Assembly (NCBI RefSeq): GCF_014648095.1 | Contig: NZ_BMQL01000022.1 | Location: forward strand, 1 to 64,000 | Direction: 5' to 3' | DNA: 64,000 bases | DNA from: Deinococcus ruber | Lineage (GTDB): Bacteria; Deinococcota; Deinococci; Deinococcales; Deinococcaceae | Shown: piece by piece, positions 53,575 through 62,505 of the stretch | How positions within the stretch are numbered: the stretch's first letter is position 1 | Layout: every line of letters begins with the position of its first letter | The notes under the pieces: generated by a model | Seen by the model: only the letters and a program-made list of their open reading frames with translations | What the model was told of the DNA's origin: nothing | Databases searched by the model: none | Made by a program: the position numbers and the translations under genes

Positions 53575-53580
53575 TATGCT
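53575..53580 (+). promoter_or_regulatory. -10 element for the atypical SDR gene
   Basis: TATGCT, the same hexamer used before several genes here, lies 14 nt before the ATG at 53595 and immediately after the kinase stop. Transcription would start about 7 nt before the gene, so it may have its own short-leader promoter rather than relying on read-through. Confidence 0.4.
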
Positions 53581-53594
53581 ACCCTCAGGCGAAG

Positions 53595-54341
53595 ATGACT
53601 GACCTTCTGAATCAGGTAGTGCTCGTCACGGGTGCTTCGCGGGGAATTGGAGCCAGCGTCGCGCAGCAGCTTGCCAGGCGGGGCGCAGATGTCGTCGTCA
53701 ATTACCGCAGCAAAGGCCCGCGTGCTGAACAGGTGGCCCAAGAAATCACGGGCGTTGGTCGCCGGGCCTTGCTGGTTCAGGCCGACATTACCGACGACGC
53801 TGACCTGAGCTTCATGGCGAACGAGGTGCAGCGCGAGTTCGGTCGGCTCGACGTGCTGGTCATGAATGCCAGCGGCGGTCTGGAAAAAGAGAAGGCGGAA
53901 GACTATGCCATGCATCTGAATCTTCATGCTCAGGTGTCACTGCTGACCGCCTGCCTGCCGCTGCTGTCCAGAGGGGGCAGGGTGGTGTTCGTGACGAGCC
54001 ACTGGGCGCACTTCTATGGATCGCAGCCGGTGTTTCCTGCCTACGAGGCAGTCGCGGCCAGCAAATATGCAGGCGAACAGGCTCTCCGCGCCCGTATCCA
54101 GGAACTTCAGGAACGCGGTGTCAGCTTGGTGGTTGTCAGCGGTGATCTGATAGAGGGCACCATCACACCAAAGCTTCTGGAGCGCAAGCAGGCGGGTGTG
54201 ATCGAAGGTCGGCGGCAGCAGGCAGGAGCACTTCCGACCATCGAGGAGTTTGCCACAGCCATCGTAGACGCCGCCGCCGAGCGTGCCCGCCCCTCCGGGC
54301 ATACGACGTATGTGGGCAGTACCGACGAAATAAACATCTGA
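53595..54341 (+). CDS. Atypical short-chain dehydrogenase/reductase
   Basis: A 248-aa SDR with VTGASRGIG and the NASGG variant of the NAG motif. The active-site region reads PAYEAVAASKYAGEQAL: the Tyr and the next candidate Lys are seven residues apart rather than four, a pattern seen in an SDR subgroup with YEPVA-x-SK. The catalytic arrangement may therefore differ, or the role may be non-enzymatic. It follows the histidine kinase by 25 bp but probably has its own promoter. Substrate unknown. Confidence 0.87.
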   Translation: MTDLLNQVVLVTGASRGIGASVAQQLARRGADVVVNYRSKGPRAEQVAQEITGVGRRALLVQADITDDADLSFMANEVQREFGRLDVLVMNASGGLEKEKAEDYAMHLNLHAQVSLLTACLPLLSRGGRVVFVTSHWAHFYGSQPVFPAYEAVAASKYAGEQALRARIQELQERGVSLVVVSGDLIEGTITPKLLERKQAGVIEGRRQQAGALPTIEEFATAIVDAAAERARPSGHTTYVGSTDEINI

Positions 54342-54343
54342 TT

Positions 54344-55735
54344 TCAGGGAACGGAATGACCGGGTTCAGCCACATGGTCCAGTGCTGCACGCTTCTGTGC
54401 GGCAGCGAGGCGCACTTCGCGCAGCCGTGCGCCGTGCAGCGGATAGAAGGCCAGCAGCACCAGGGCCAGCCCCGCCCCGATGATCGGCGGCGCAGTCATG
54501 AAGACCCGGAAGCCCTCGCCCACGCTGGCAGGCTGCACGCTCAGCTTCGGGTCGTAGCCGTAGGTGCGTGAGACCCAGCCGAAGCACAGGGCGATCAGTG
54601 CGCTGCCGAGCGTGGTAATCAGGCCCGACATCCCGAAATACATGCCTTCCCGCCGCTGCCCGGTCTTCAGTTCGTCTTCGTCGATCACGTCGCTCAGAAT
54701 CACGTCGCCCATCAGGATCATGCCTGCCAGTCCCACCCCGATCAGCATGGTGGTGGCAATCACGGCAGGAATGCTGTGGACGAAACGCAGGGGAACAACT
54801 GCCAGCGCGGTCAGGCCGAATGCCAGCATCAGGGTGGTGCGGGCGTCGAAGCGCGAGGCAACGAAGCGTTGCCAGGGCCACAGCGCCAGCCCCGCCGTGA
54901 CGAAGGCGCTGCCGAGCAGCACGCTGGTCAGGCCGCCGCTGCGGATGCCCAGGCTGTAGGTCGTGAAGAAGAACATGCCTGCCGCCAGCGTGCCGGTGGC
55001 GATAAAGCGCATGGTCTGAGCCGCCACCACCGTCAGAAAGCTGCGGTTGCCAAAGGTCGCCCGGAGTGCTGCCAGCAGCGGTAATGCCAGCGCCTGCTGC
55101 GATTCTGCTCGCTCGTACAGCCCTCGGTAGCCCACCCAGATGCTGAGGCCCGAGATGACCGCGAACAGCCCCGCCATCGTGCCCCAGCCGAGCAGTTGCG
55201 ACAGCAGGGGTGGCAGCGCCAGCGCGATCAGCAGGCCCACCGTCTGCACCAGATTCATCCTCAGAGCCACGTTGGTGCGCTCCGGGTAACTCTGAAACAT
55301 CTCGGGCAGCAGACCCAGATACCCGGTGCTGACGGCGGCGCTGGCACTTTCCCACAGCACCCACACCACCGTCAGATACGCCAGCAGCGCTCCCGGTTGC
55401 GTGCGCCCGTCGAACGGAGCCATGAACAGCAGCGTGAAGGTCATCAGCAGCGGCAGCGTTCCGAAGCGGATATACGGAATGCGCCGCCCCCAGCGCGAGC
55501 GGGTACGGTCGGACAGGTACCCGAAGACCGGATTTTTCAGGGCGTTGTAAACCGTAAAAATGGTCAGGGCAGTGGCGGCCAGCGTCGGGTCGAGTTTCTT
55601 GTAATCGACGTAGAAGGCCAGCAGAAAACTCGCGCCAGTCTGCGCCGGAATGGTCATGCCCAGATTCATGACGGCGTAGAGCGTGCGCTGACGGGGCGTG
55701 GAGACGGTGACAGCGGCAGCAGCGTCGTCGTTCAC
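54344..55735 (-). CDS. GPH-family sugar:cation symporter (MelB-like)
   Basis: A 463-aa transporter with twelve predicted helices. Family features include YDVYVDYKK-like loop (AFYVDYKKLDP), NPVFGYLSDRTRSRWGRRIPYIRFG and a central loop before helix 7. It should import sugars or glycosides with Na+ or H+. The GTG start is only 3 bp after the stop of the ChbG/YdjC gene, so both belong to one operon and the sugar may be an N-acetylated or aminosugar-type saccharide. Convergent to the atypical SDR. Confidence 0.88.
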   Translation of the reverse strand: MNDDAAAAVTVSTPRQRTLYAVMNLGMTIPAQTGASFLLAFYVDYKKLDPTLAATALTIFTVYNALKNPVFGYLSDRTRSRWGRRIPYIRFGTLPLLMTFTLLFMAPFDGRTQPGALLAYLTVVWVLWESASAAVSTGYLGLLPEMFQSYPERTNVALRMNLVQTVGLLIALALPPLLSQLLGWGTMAGLFAVISGLSIWVGYRGLYERAESQQALALPLLAALRATFGNRSFLTVVAAQTMRFIATGTLAAGMFFFTTYSLGIRSGGLTSVLLGSAFVTAGLALWPWQRFVASRFDARTTLMLAFGLTALAVVPLRFVHSIPAVIATTMLIGVGLAGMILMGDVILSDVIDEDELKTGQRREGMYFGMSGLITTLGSALIALCFGWVSRTYGYDPKLSVQPASVGEGFRVFMTAPPIIGAGLALVLLAFYPLHGARLREVRLAAAQKRAALDHVAEPGHSVP

Positions 55736-55738
55736 AGC

Positions 55739-56638
55739 TCAGGAACGCGGCAGCAGCGTCTGTAGATCACGGTACGAGATGACCTGCACGCCGCTGCGCC
55801 GCACGTCGTCCAGCAGGGCGCGGTTGCAGAACGCCTCGTAGTTGGCGACCCGCCCGGCCCAGCCGGAGGTGATGGCCCGCAGCTCGGGAGTGTCTTTGGC
55901 GGGATGCAGGATAAAGTGCGTCAGACCCGGCGGCAGTTCTGCCAGCATCTGCCGGGTCAGGGCCGCGTGGTCGCCGCCCACATCATGCGGCAGGCTGACC
56001 AGATGATCGACCAGCGGCAGCCCCCGCGTTTCCAGATACGTGCCGAACGCGGCGGCAGCCAGTGCGCCCGTCAGATCGAACCCCTGAGCACGCCACGCGC
56101 CCACGTCCATGCGCGGAAACATCGTCACCACGCCCGCTCTGGCCGCCAGCTCGATACTTCCCGGCAGGTACTTCGGATGCGCCACCGCGCCCATATGCGC
56201 GTCGATATGGGAAAGGTTCAGCCCCCAGGCCTGCGCCCGTTCGAGTTGCAGGCCCAGTTCCTGCATCACCGCGCCCGCATCGGCGTGGGCGTGCAGCGCC
56301 GCCACACTGCTATGAAAGTATCCCTGCTGGTCGGTCAGGCCGTTTGCTGGGTCACGGCTGCCCAGCGGCCCCCAGCGGTACGTGTCCCACTCGCTCGTCA
56401 GGGTCAGGTGCACCCCTATGTCGGCCTGTGGATGCTGGCGCACCAGTTCGGCGGCGGCGGGTGCCCACGCGCACGGCATCATGATCGACGCCGACGACAG
56501 CAGGCCCACCTCCAGCAGGTCGGTATACGCTCCCAGCGTGCTCTCGCACATGCCCAGGTCGTCGGCGTGAAAGATCACCACTCTGTCGGTTTTGGAGTAT
56601 CCCAGTTGTTGCAGGGCAGGGTTGAAACGTTTCGGCAT
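55739..56638 (-). CDS. ChbG/YdjC-family carbohydrate deacetylase
   Basis: A 299-aa enzyme of the ChbG/YdjC family, which removes N-acetyl groups from sugars such as chitobiose or related diacetyl saccharides. The metal site HADDLGMCES near residue 25 and later His residues (GVHLTLTSEWD, HIDAHMG) match the family. The catalytic Asp and His residues are kept. GAGGTC lies upstream of the ATG at 56638. It is the first gene of an operon with the GPH transporter, which supports a saccharide-handling role. Confidence 0.9.
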   Translation of the reverse strand: MPKRFNPALQQLGYSKTDRVVIFHADDLGMCESTLGAYTDLLEVGLLSSASIMMPCAWAPAAAELVRQHPQADIGVHLTLTSEWDTYRWGPLGSRDPANGLTDQQGYFHSSVAALHAHADAGAVMQELGLQLERAQAWGLNLSHIDAHMGAVAHPKYLPGSIELAARAGVVTMFPRMDVGAWRAQGFDLTGALAAAAFGTYLETRGLPLVDHLVSLPHDVGGDHAALTRQMLAELPPGLTHFILHPAKDTPELRAITSGWAGRVANYEAFCNRALLDDVRRSGVQVISYRDLQTLLPRS

Positions 56639-56854
56639 GTCGTGACCTCGCTGACCCGGAAGGCCGTTCTCAGGCTGTGATCTGGGTGTTCAGTATCGCA
56701 TGACACCACGCAGCGTCATACGGTAATTGCCTGTCGGGGCCAGATCGGGCCTTCGGTGGAGGTCGGGTAAATGTTTTGACGCTTCTGCCTCATCGCGCTC
56801 CGAGATTTGCCCCGTGGCGCAGGAACTGTATCGGCAGCACTGGGGAAGCCGCGT

Positions 56855-57886
56855 TCAGTCTCGTGAGAGCAGCGCGTCCGACAGCTGCCAGCCGCTCAGC
56901 AGCGCTGCTTCGACGCGGGGGCCGTGAGGGTCGGGGGTACACCAGTCGCCGCACCAGCCCAGCCCCGCTTCCGGCAGCCAGCTGTATGCGCCGGGAAAGC
57001 GCTGGGTGGGTGTGGCGTACAGCCAGCGGTGTGCAAATGCCCCGCTGACCTCAAAGGGGCCGACCACCTCGCGGGCCGCTGCGAGGAGCGCCTCAAGGAC
57101 GGCGTCTCGTTCGTCCTGAAGGTGCGTTTTCGACCACTCGGCACTGGCATGCAGCGTCAGGGCGGGCGGGTGACCGGGCGGCCTCTTGGTGTGCTCGCGG
57201 GCCACCCATTCCAGCGCCGGATGTTCCTGCACCCGCAGCGCAGGCCAGCTCGCAGCGTCGAGGTCGTGGGTCAGCAGCGCTCCAACCGCCCAGCACGGCA
57301 CGAACGCCACGTCTCGCAGCGGGGCGGTGTGTATGTCTGTGCCCTCCAGCAGCGGCAGAATCTGTGGGGCAGGCAGATTCAGCACCACCCGATCTGCCGT
57401 AAATTGCCGCCCGTCCTGACATTCGGCCAGCCACCCGCCCTCACGCTGCTGGAGGCGCGTTACCTGCGCCGCCGTCTCGACCACGACCTGCCGTGCCAGT
57501 TCTTTGCCCAACACGCTCATTCCGGCGGGCGGCACATACCGGGGGTGTCCGTCCGGTTCGTCGCTGATCTGGCCCGCGCTCCAGCTCGGTATCCGGCGCG
57601 TCCATTCGGCCAGCCAGCCCGCTTCCAGCCCTTCCTGCACCAGTGTCAGCGTGCGCGGATGTCTGGCAGTAAAGAAGCGTGCGCCGTGATCCAGACGGGC
57701 GGGCTGTCCAGCCGTCTGTGTGTCTATGCGCCGGGTACTGCTGCGGCCCGATACTCCGTTCGACTTGTCGAGAACCGTCACGCGCTCACCTGCCCGCGTC
57801 AGTTCGCGTGCCAGCGCCAGTCCCGCCAGCCCAGCCCCGACGATCAGCGTATGAGGCGCGGTGTGCGGCGGTGTTTCAGTGGTCAT
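56855..57886 (-). CDS. FAD-dependent renalase-like oxidoreductase
   Basis: A 343-aa flavoprotein. The FAD/NAD(P)-binding motif LIVGAGLAGLALARELTRAGERVTVLDK is near the start, then DHGARFFTAR, and VVLNLPAPQ in the middle. It ends with WLPEAGLGWCGDWCTPDPHGPRVEAALLSGWQLSDALL, a GDW motif characteristic of renalase-like and amine-oxidase-fold proteins. The reaction could be dihydropyridine oxidation, as in renalase, but this is not certain. TAGAAT 6 nt before the ATG points to a leaderless mRNA. Confidence 0.88.
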   Translation of the reverse strand: MTTETPPHTAPHTLIVGAGLAGLALARELTRAGERVTVLDKSNGVSGRSSTRRIDTQTAGQPARLDHGARFFTARHPRTLTLVQEGLEAGWLAEWTRRIPSWSAGQISDEPDGHPRYVPPAGMSVLGKELARQVVVETAAQVTRLQQREGGWLAECQDGRQFTADRVVLNLPAPQILPLLEGTDIHTAPLRDVAFVPCWAVGALLTHDLDAASWPALRVQEHPALEWVAREHTKRPPGHPPALTLHASAEWSKTHLQDERDAVLEALLAAAREVVGPFEVSGAFAHRWLYATPTQRFPGAYSWLPEAGLGWCGDWCTPDPHGPRVEAALLSGWQLSDALLSRD

Positions 57887-57892
57887 GGCGGA

Positions 57893-57898
57893 ATTCTA
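57893..57898 (-). promoter_or_regulatory. -10 element for a leaderless mRNA (renalase-like)
   Basis: TAGAAT (minus strand) is close to TATAAT and lies 6 nt before the ATG at 57886. Confidence 0.55.
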
Positions 57899-57941
57899 GG
57901 GCAGGGGAGGCCACTGAAGATGTCGTCAGAGACGCTGTTTC

Positions 57942-59015
57942 CTACAACTTCAGGTCGTCGGGCGGGCGGGCAAAGCGCTCGCGCAGAAAGCGTTGATGTG
58001 CCAGCAGGTGCTGACTGCCCGCCTGGGCCGCGCCTTCGAGCATGTCTCTGACGGCGTCCAGCAGCAGGTCGAGCTGCTCACTCAGCAGTTCCCGCCCGGT
58101 CTTGCCACCCTGAAGCACCGTGACGCCTGCCAGCGAGGGCGGCAGCTTCAGGTAAGCCTGCACAGCTTCCGGCGCGTAATCTTCCACGATCTGCCGCAGC
58201 AAAAATCCCGATCCGGCCCCGTCCTGTTCGCGTTCCTTCAGGTAGGCCAGCGCTTCGGAGGTACGGAAATGCAGCGCACCCAGCCGCGCACGGGCCTCGG
58301 CGGGGAGGCGTTCATCTCGCGACAGGGCCAGCAGACCGGACGGAGGAGACGGGGGCGCGGCGGGCGCGGGCCGAACCGGGACGACGGCGGGCGGTGCGGG
58401 AGGGGTGGCCTCTTTCGTCAGCGAGACGCCCAGCCGCTGCGCTCTGCGCTCCAGCTTTGCCAGACGTTTTTGCAGCCGCACCTCGCCCCGTTCTCTTTCT
58501 CTGGGCAGCGCACCCAGCGTGTCCATCGACAGGGCCATGCCCGACCCCTGCTGCGGAAGAGCGGCGCGGGACGGCTGACCGATTGCCTGTGCCGAGTCTT
58601 CCTGCCTCACGGACGGAGTGCCGTTCACGAGGCGCAGCAGTTCTCCAGAGAAGACCACCTTTGCCAGCCACGCCATGCCCAGTGCCAGCAGCGGAAAAAT
58701 GGCCCAGGACGCGCCCAGGACAGCGAAGACCATCAGGGCGATGAGTCCGGCCAGCAGCGTGGGCCACTCGCGCCGCCACGCGTGAAAGCCCAGCGAAGAC
58801 AACAGCGCGATTGTCAGCCCAGCCGCCGGATGTACCACCCACCCAGCACCGATTCTGCTGAGCAGGACCATCAGCAGCACAGCGCCCAGCACCCCTTTCC
58901 ACTGGCGTCGCTGCCGCGAAAAGATCACCGAGGCCAGAAAAGCCAGCGTCAGCCCCGCGAGCGGGTGAACGACCCACGAAAGAGCGTGCAGCACTTCAGG
59001 CAAGGCACACCCCAC
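57942..59015 (-). CDS. Membrane protein with 45-residue tandem repeats and a soluble C-terminal domain
   Basis: A 357-aa protein with a GTG start. Residues 1-130 hold five or six membrane segments in three repeats of exactly 45 residues beginning at W14, W59 and W104: WVVHPLAGLTLAFL, WVVHPAAGLTIALL and WAIFPLLALGMAWL. A basic, Pro-rich linker (about 130-225) leads to a helical soluble domain (about 230-350) with a Leu-rich amphipathic end. No known family is recognised. The start is unsure because no ribosome binding site is visible. It is transcribed toward the renalase-like gene, 56 bp away from it. Confidence 0.75.
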   Translation of the reverse strand: MGCALPEVLHALSWVVHPLAGLTLAFLASVIFSRQRRQWKGVLGAVLLMVLLSRIGAGWVVHPAAGLTIALLSSLGFHAWRREWPTLLAGLIALMVFAVLGASWAIFPLLALGMAWLAKVVFSGELLRLVNGTPSVRQEDSAQAIGQPSRAALPQQGSGMALSMDTLGALPRERERGEVRLQKRLAKLERRAQRLGVSLTKEATPPAPPAVVPVRPAPAAPPSPPSGLLALSRDERLPAEARARLGALHFRTSEALAYLKEREQDGAGSGFLLRQIVEDYAPEAVQAYLKLPPSLAGVTVLQGGKTGRELLSEQLDLLLDAVRDMLEGAAQAGSQHLLAHQRFLRERFARPPDDLKL

Positions 59016-59180
59016 ATGGACAGATTTCTGAAACGGACTTCCAGATCATTCCATGACCCCTTCGGCTTGACACTCGGACTTCTTCATTCTCAGACCTCAG
59101 CGAACAGTTCTGGCAAAGTGGCGGTTATGCCTCCAGTTTAGCGCACCCGCTGTGGCAGGCCAATTGACAGATGTCATCTT

Positions 59181-60095
59181 TCACGGTGTTTCTGGGCTGC
59201 CTGCACGCTGGGTCTCTGCCGCAGCACTGAGTTTCTGCCAGGGTTCGGTGGCCTTGAGGGTGGTCAGGCCCAGCGTCTCGGCCACCTGCTTCGGGTCACC
59301 GGTCAGTTCGAGCAGGCGCAGTCCGGCGGCATTTCGCAGGGCACGCCAGCCACGGTAACTCACATTGGCGCGGATGCAGACGTTGAACAGAAAGGCCCGC
59401 AACTGGTGGTCGGTCGAATAACTGAAGATCGGCCCCTGTGCGGCAAACAGGTCGCCGTGTCCCTGTGACGCGCCGTACACCCTGAGCGCCGGGTGCAGCG
59501 GCTCGTCGAGCCTGAGGGTGCGCTGCGCCACCTGGAGCTGACCCTGCTGAGCATCGAAGTGCTCCCAGCGCAGATGCACGACCTCTGGCCCGGTCAGCCC
59601 GCCGTGTGCCCCCAGCAGAATCAGGGCCTGTCCGGCGGCGTCGGTCTGTGCCAGCAGGCGCTGCACCTCGGCGGGCGAATAGAAATCGCGGTGTTCTTCG
59701 GGGCGGTTGGTCGGCAGCTTCAGATTCAGAAACGGATTGGGGCCGGGATGGACACCCAGTGCGAGCAGAACCCGGTACAGCGTCCGGACGCGGGTGAGGT
59801 GGTTATGAATGCTGGACGGTGCGCCGTCGTGTTTCAGCAGCAGGTGGGTCAGATACGCTCTGGCGTCGCTGTCCACGGCGTTCAGCACCGATCTGCGCTC
59901 GTCGGCTGTCCAGCGCAGATATACCCGCAGGCTGCTCAGGACGTTCTTGCGCGTCAGGTCGCCGGGCGAACCGGGGAGTTTGTCGGCCAGCAGGTCGAGA
60001 AACGCCGGATGATTCCCGGTTTCCAGCGTGCGCCGAAGCTGCTCGCCCAACCGGGGCTGATCGGGAATGCCGAGCTGCGTATCCGTATCGGTCAT
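59181..60095 (-). CDS. Degenerate tyrosine-recombinase-family protein
   Basis: A 304-aa protein with the layout of XerC/D-type recombinases: an N-terminal SAM-like core-binding domain (about 20-120) and a catalytic-type domain (about 130-295). The recombinase residues are mostly lost: the first Arg is T168 (GLTGPEV instead of GLRxxE), the HxxR motif is RALR (R251, R254), the LGH/W is LGL (L277) and the nucleophile Tyr position is W286. Only R254 remains. Strand exchange is therefore unlikely; a DNA-binding or structural role is more probable. It has a leaderless-type promoter and no adjacent attachment site or phage genes. Family placement is firm, function unknown. Confidence 0.8.
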   Translation of the reverse strand: MTDTDTQLGIPDQPRLGEQLRRTLETGNHPAFLDLLADKLPGSPGDLTRKNVLSSLRVYLRWTADERRSVLNAVDSDARAYLTHLLLKHDGAPSSIHNHLTRVRTLYRVLLALGVHPGPNPFLNLKLPTNRPEEHRDFYSPAEVQRLLAQTDAAGQALILLGAHGGLTGPEVVHLRWEHFDAQQGQLQVAQRTLRLDEPLHPALRVYGASQGHGDLFAAQGPIFSYSTDHQLRAFLFNVCIRANVSYRGWRALRNAAGLRLLELTGDPKQVAETLGLTTLKATEPWQKLSAAAETQRAGSPETP

Positions 60096-60100
60096 ACTAG

Positions 60101-60130
60101 AATATATACAAGAAGTCTTTACTTTTGCAA
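60101..60130 (-). promoter_or_regulatory. Leaderless promoter of the degenerate recombinase gene
   Basis: TATATT (60101-60106) lies 5 nt before the ATG at 60095, and TTGCAA (60125-60130) 18 bp upstream serves as a -35 box. This is the clearest two-box leaderless promoter in the window. Confidence 0.7.
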
Positions 60131-60287
60131 GTGGGGTAGGTAGGAGCGCCCGCCCTCTACGTATCGGCAGTGCGGCATTCCTGTCTCAAGTTTTCGCCTT
60201 TCGTCCGCTCGCCCGCTGTTCACCCCGCCTTCATGCTCCCTGATGTCTGGGCGGGACATTCAGAAACTGTGTTCCAATAGAAGCGTC

Positions 60288-61205
60288 ATGAAGACCCTGA
60301 AACTCGGAACCAGCAGCCTGGATGTGCCAGTGGTGGCGGTCGGCTGTATGCGGATCAATTCGCTCGACAGGCAGGCCGCAGAACGCTTTGTTCAGACGGC
60401 GCTCGACGAAGGCGCGAACTTCTTCGATCACGCCGACATCTACGGCAACGGCACCTGCGAGGAAATCTTCGCAGACGCGGTGCACATGAGCAGTAGCGTG
60501 CGCGAACGCCTGATTCTGCAATCGAAGTGCGGCATTCGCCCGGGAACGTTTGATTTTTCGAAGGAACACATTCTCGCTTCGGTGGACGGCATTCTGAAAC
60601 GTCTGAAGACCGATTACCTCGATGTTCTGCTGCTGCACCGCCCCGACGCTCTGGTCGAGCCAGAGGAGGTAGCCGCCGCCTTCGACGAACTGGAACAGTC
60701 GGGCAAGGTGCGTCATTTCGGGGTGTCCAATCAGCACCCCCGGCAGATCGATCTGCTGAAGAAGTATGTGAAACAGCCGCTGATCGCCAATCAGCTTCAG
60801 CTCAGCATCACCAACGCCACCATGATCACCAGCGGATTCAATGTGAACATGGAAAACGCCGAAGCGGTCAACCGCGACGGGGGCATTCTCGATTACTGCC
60901 GCCTGAACGACATCACCATTCAGCCGTGGTCGCCGTTCCAGTTCGGATTCTTCGAGGGTGTTTTTCTCGACAATCCCAAGTTTCCAGAACTGAACCGCAA
61001 GATAGACGAGGTGGCAGAGCACTACGGCGTGAGTAACACGACCATTGCCATCGCGTGGCTGCTGCGGCACCCGGCTCACATGCAGCCGGTCACGGGCACC
61101 ACCAATGTCGAGCGCCTGCGCGACTGCATCCGTGCCAGCGACATCACCCTTACCCGCGAGGAGTGGTACGGCATTCTGCTGGCGGCGGGCAACAAGCTGC
61201 CCTGA
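60288..61205 (+). CDS. Aldo/keto reductase
   Basis: A 305-aa NADPH-dependent reductase from ATG 60288. The catalytic residues are visible: DHADIYGNG gives Asp and Tyr, LILQSKCGIR gives Lys, LLLHRPD gives His. The C-terminal NADPH loop and the FGVSNQHPRQIDLL and PVTGTTNVERLRDC stretches resemble the YdhF group of oxidoreductases. It reduces aldehydes or ketones; the substrate is unknown. AGAAG lies a few bases before the start. It is convergent with an FAD monooxygenase gene, 22 bp away at the stops. Confidence 0.92.
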   Translation: MKTLKLGTSSLDVPVVAVGCMRINSLDRQAAERFVQTALDEGANFFDHADIYGNGTCEEIFADAVHMSSSVRERLILQSKCGIRPGTFDFSKEHILASVDGILKRLKTDYLDVLLLHRPDALVEPEEVAAAFDELEQSGKVRHFGVSNQHPRQIDLLKKYVKQPLIANQLQLSITNATMITSGFNVNMENAEAVNRDGGILDYCRLNDITIQPWSPFQFGFFEGVFLDNPKFPELNRKIDEVAEHYGVSNTTIAIAWLLRHPAHMQPVTGTTNVERLRDCIRASDITLTREEWYGILLAAGNKLP

Positions 61206-61227
61206 GAAACCGTTGAGCGGCCCTCCG

Positions 61228-62505
61228 TCAGATTCTGGTCTGTGGCTTCCACCAGCGCCGTTGCAGGCGTTCGGGCCACAGGCCATACGCAGTGACGTAG
61301 GCGGGTACGCGGCGCAGCAGTGGAAGGCGATTGAGCACGCGCAGCAGGAGCATCGGCATATGCACGGCCTGCGGCTGGCCGACGATCTGCCCTACCTCGC
61401 GTTCCTCGACCACCTGCTGAGCCTGAAGAACCGCGATCTGCCAGCTCCGGCGCCGCTGAACAGCCGCCAGATGGCGTGTCTGAAGCCGCTGCTGTAACAG
61501 AGGCGCGGTCAGCAGATTGGCGCAGGCCACGGCGTCCTGAACAGCCATATTGATGCCCAGTCCGCCGATGGGCGAGATGACGTGGGCGGCGTCACCGATC
61601 ATCAGCAGGCCCGGCTGATACCAGCGCCTCAGCCGCGACACCTCGACCGACAGGAGCCGTAACTGGTTCCAGTCGGTCAGCAGTTCTGCGCGTTCGGCCA
61701 GCCACGGGAGCGCCTGCCCGATGGTCTGCCGAACCACTACCACGCCGCTGCTTTTGGCCTGAGCATAGCTGCCCTTGCGAATGCTCAGGCCGACCTGCCA
61801 GCGCTCGCCGTGATCGGTAGTCACCATGCAGTGTCCGCCGCCCACGTGCAGATCGATGCTTCCATGCGGGTCGGAGGCGTGGCGCGGCAGCGAGAACCAC
61901 AGCACGTCCTGTCCGGGCGACAGCGAACGCAGCGACAGACCAGCGGCGGCACGCACCTTCGAGTATCGTCCGTCTGCTCCGATGGTAACAGCCGCATTCA
62001 GGGTGTGAACCGTCCCAGCCTGCTCGTAGCGCACTCCGGTCACGCGCCCACCGCTGGAAATCAGGCCCTGCACCCTGGCCCCGAATTCGACTGTGGCACT
62101 GCCGTATTCAGCCAGAGCACGGTGCAGAAACCTCAGAAACTGCGCCTGATTCATCACGGCCAGATACGGATATTTCCCATGCAGATGCCTGAAATTCGCC
62201 AGCGTCGTCACCTGTTCAGGGCGGATCAGCCGGGCGCTGTGGGCGCGGGTGTGGTCGAGAGTCAGCAGGTCTTCGATCAGGCCGAGGCGCTCCATCAGTT
62301 CGAGGGTGGCCGGGTGCAGCGTATCGCCGCGAAATGAGCGGTCGAAGGTCGAAGCGGCCTCCAGCACAGTCACGTGCAGCCCCTGCCGTGCAAACAGCAG
62401 CGCCAGCACCATTCCGGCAGGCCCAGCCCCGGCAATGATCACGTCCTGCCGGGGATTCTCGCGGTGCTGTGGCAGAGCACCAGCGTGTACGGAAGAGAGA
62501 GGCAC
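61228..62505 (-). CDS. FAD-dependent monooxygenase (PHBH fold)
   Basis: A 425-aa flavoprotein hydroxylase. The FAD motif VIIAGAGPAGMVLALLFARQGLHVTVLE is followed by an RxxxL region, a DG motif (GADGRYSKVR) and LMIGDAAHVISPIGGLGINMAVQDAVACA, the GD motif of this family. Such enzymes hydroxylate aromatic or polyketide rings. It starts at GTG 62505 with a weak ribosome binding site. It lies opposite the aldo/keto reductase gene and next to an AT-rich intergenic stretch. Confidence 0.9.
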   Translation of the reverse strand: MPLSSVHAGALPQHRENPRQDVIIAGAGPAGMVLALLFARQGLHVTVLEAASTFDRSFRGDTLHPATLELMERLGLIEDLLTLDHTRAHSARLIRPEQVTTLANFRHLHGKYPYLAVMNQAQFLRFLHRALAEYGSATVEFGARVQGLISSGGRVTGVRYEQAGTVHTLNAAVTIGADGRYSKVRAAAGLSLRSLSPGQDVLWFSLPRHASDPHGSIDLHVGGGHCMVTTDHGERWQVGLSIRKGSYAQAKSSGVVVVRQTIGQALPWLAERAELLTDWNQLRLLSVEVSRLRRWYQPGLLMIGDAAHVISPIGGLGINMAVQDAVACANLLTAPLLQQRLQTRHLAAVQRRRSWQIAVLQAQQVVEEREVGQIVGQPQAVHMPMLLLRVLNRLPLLRRVPAYVTAYGLWPERLQRRWWKPQTRI

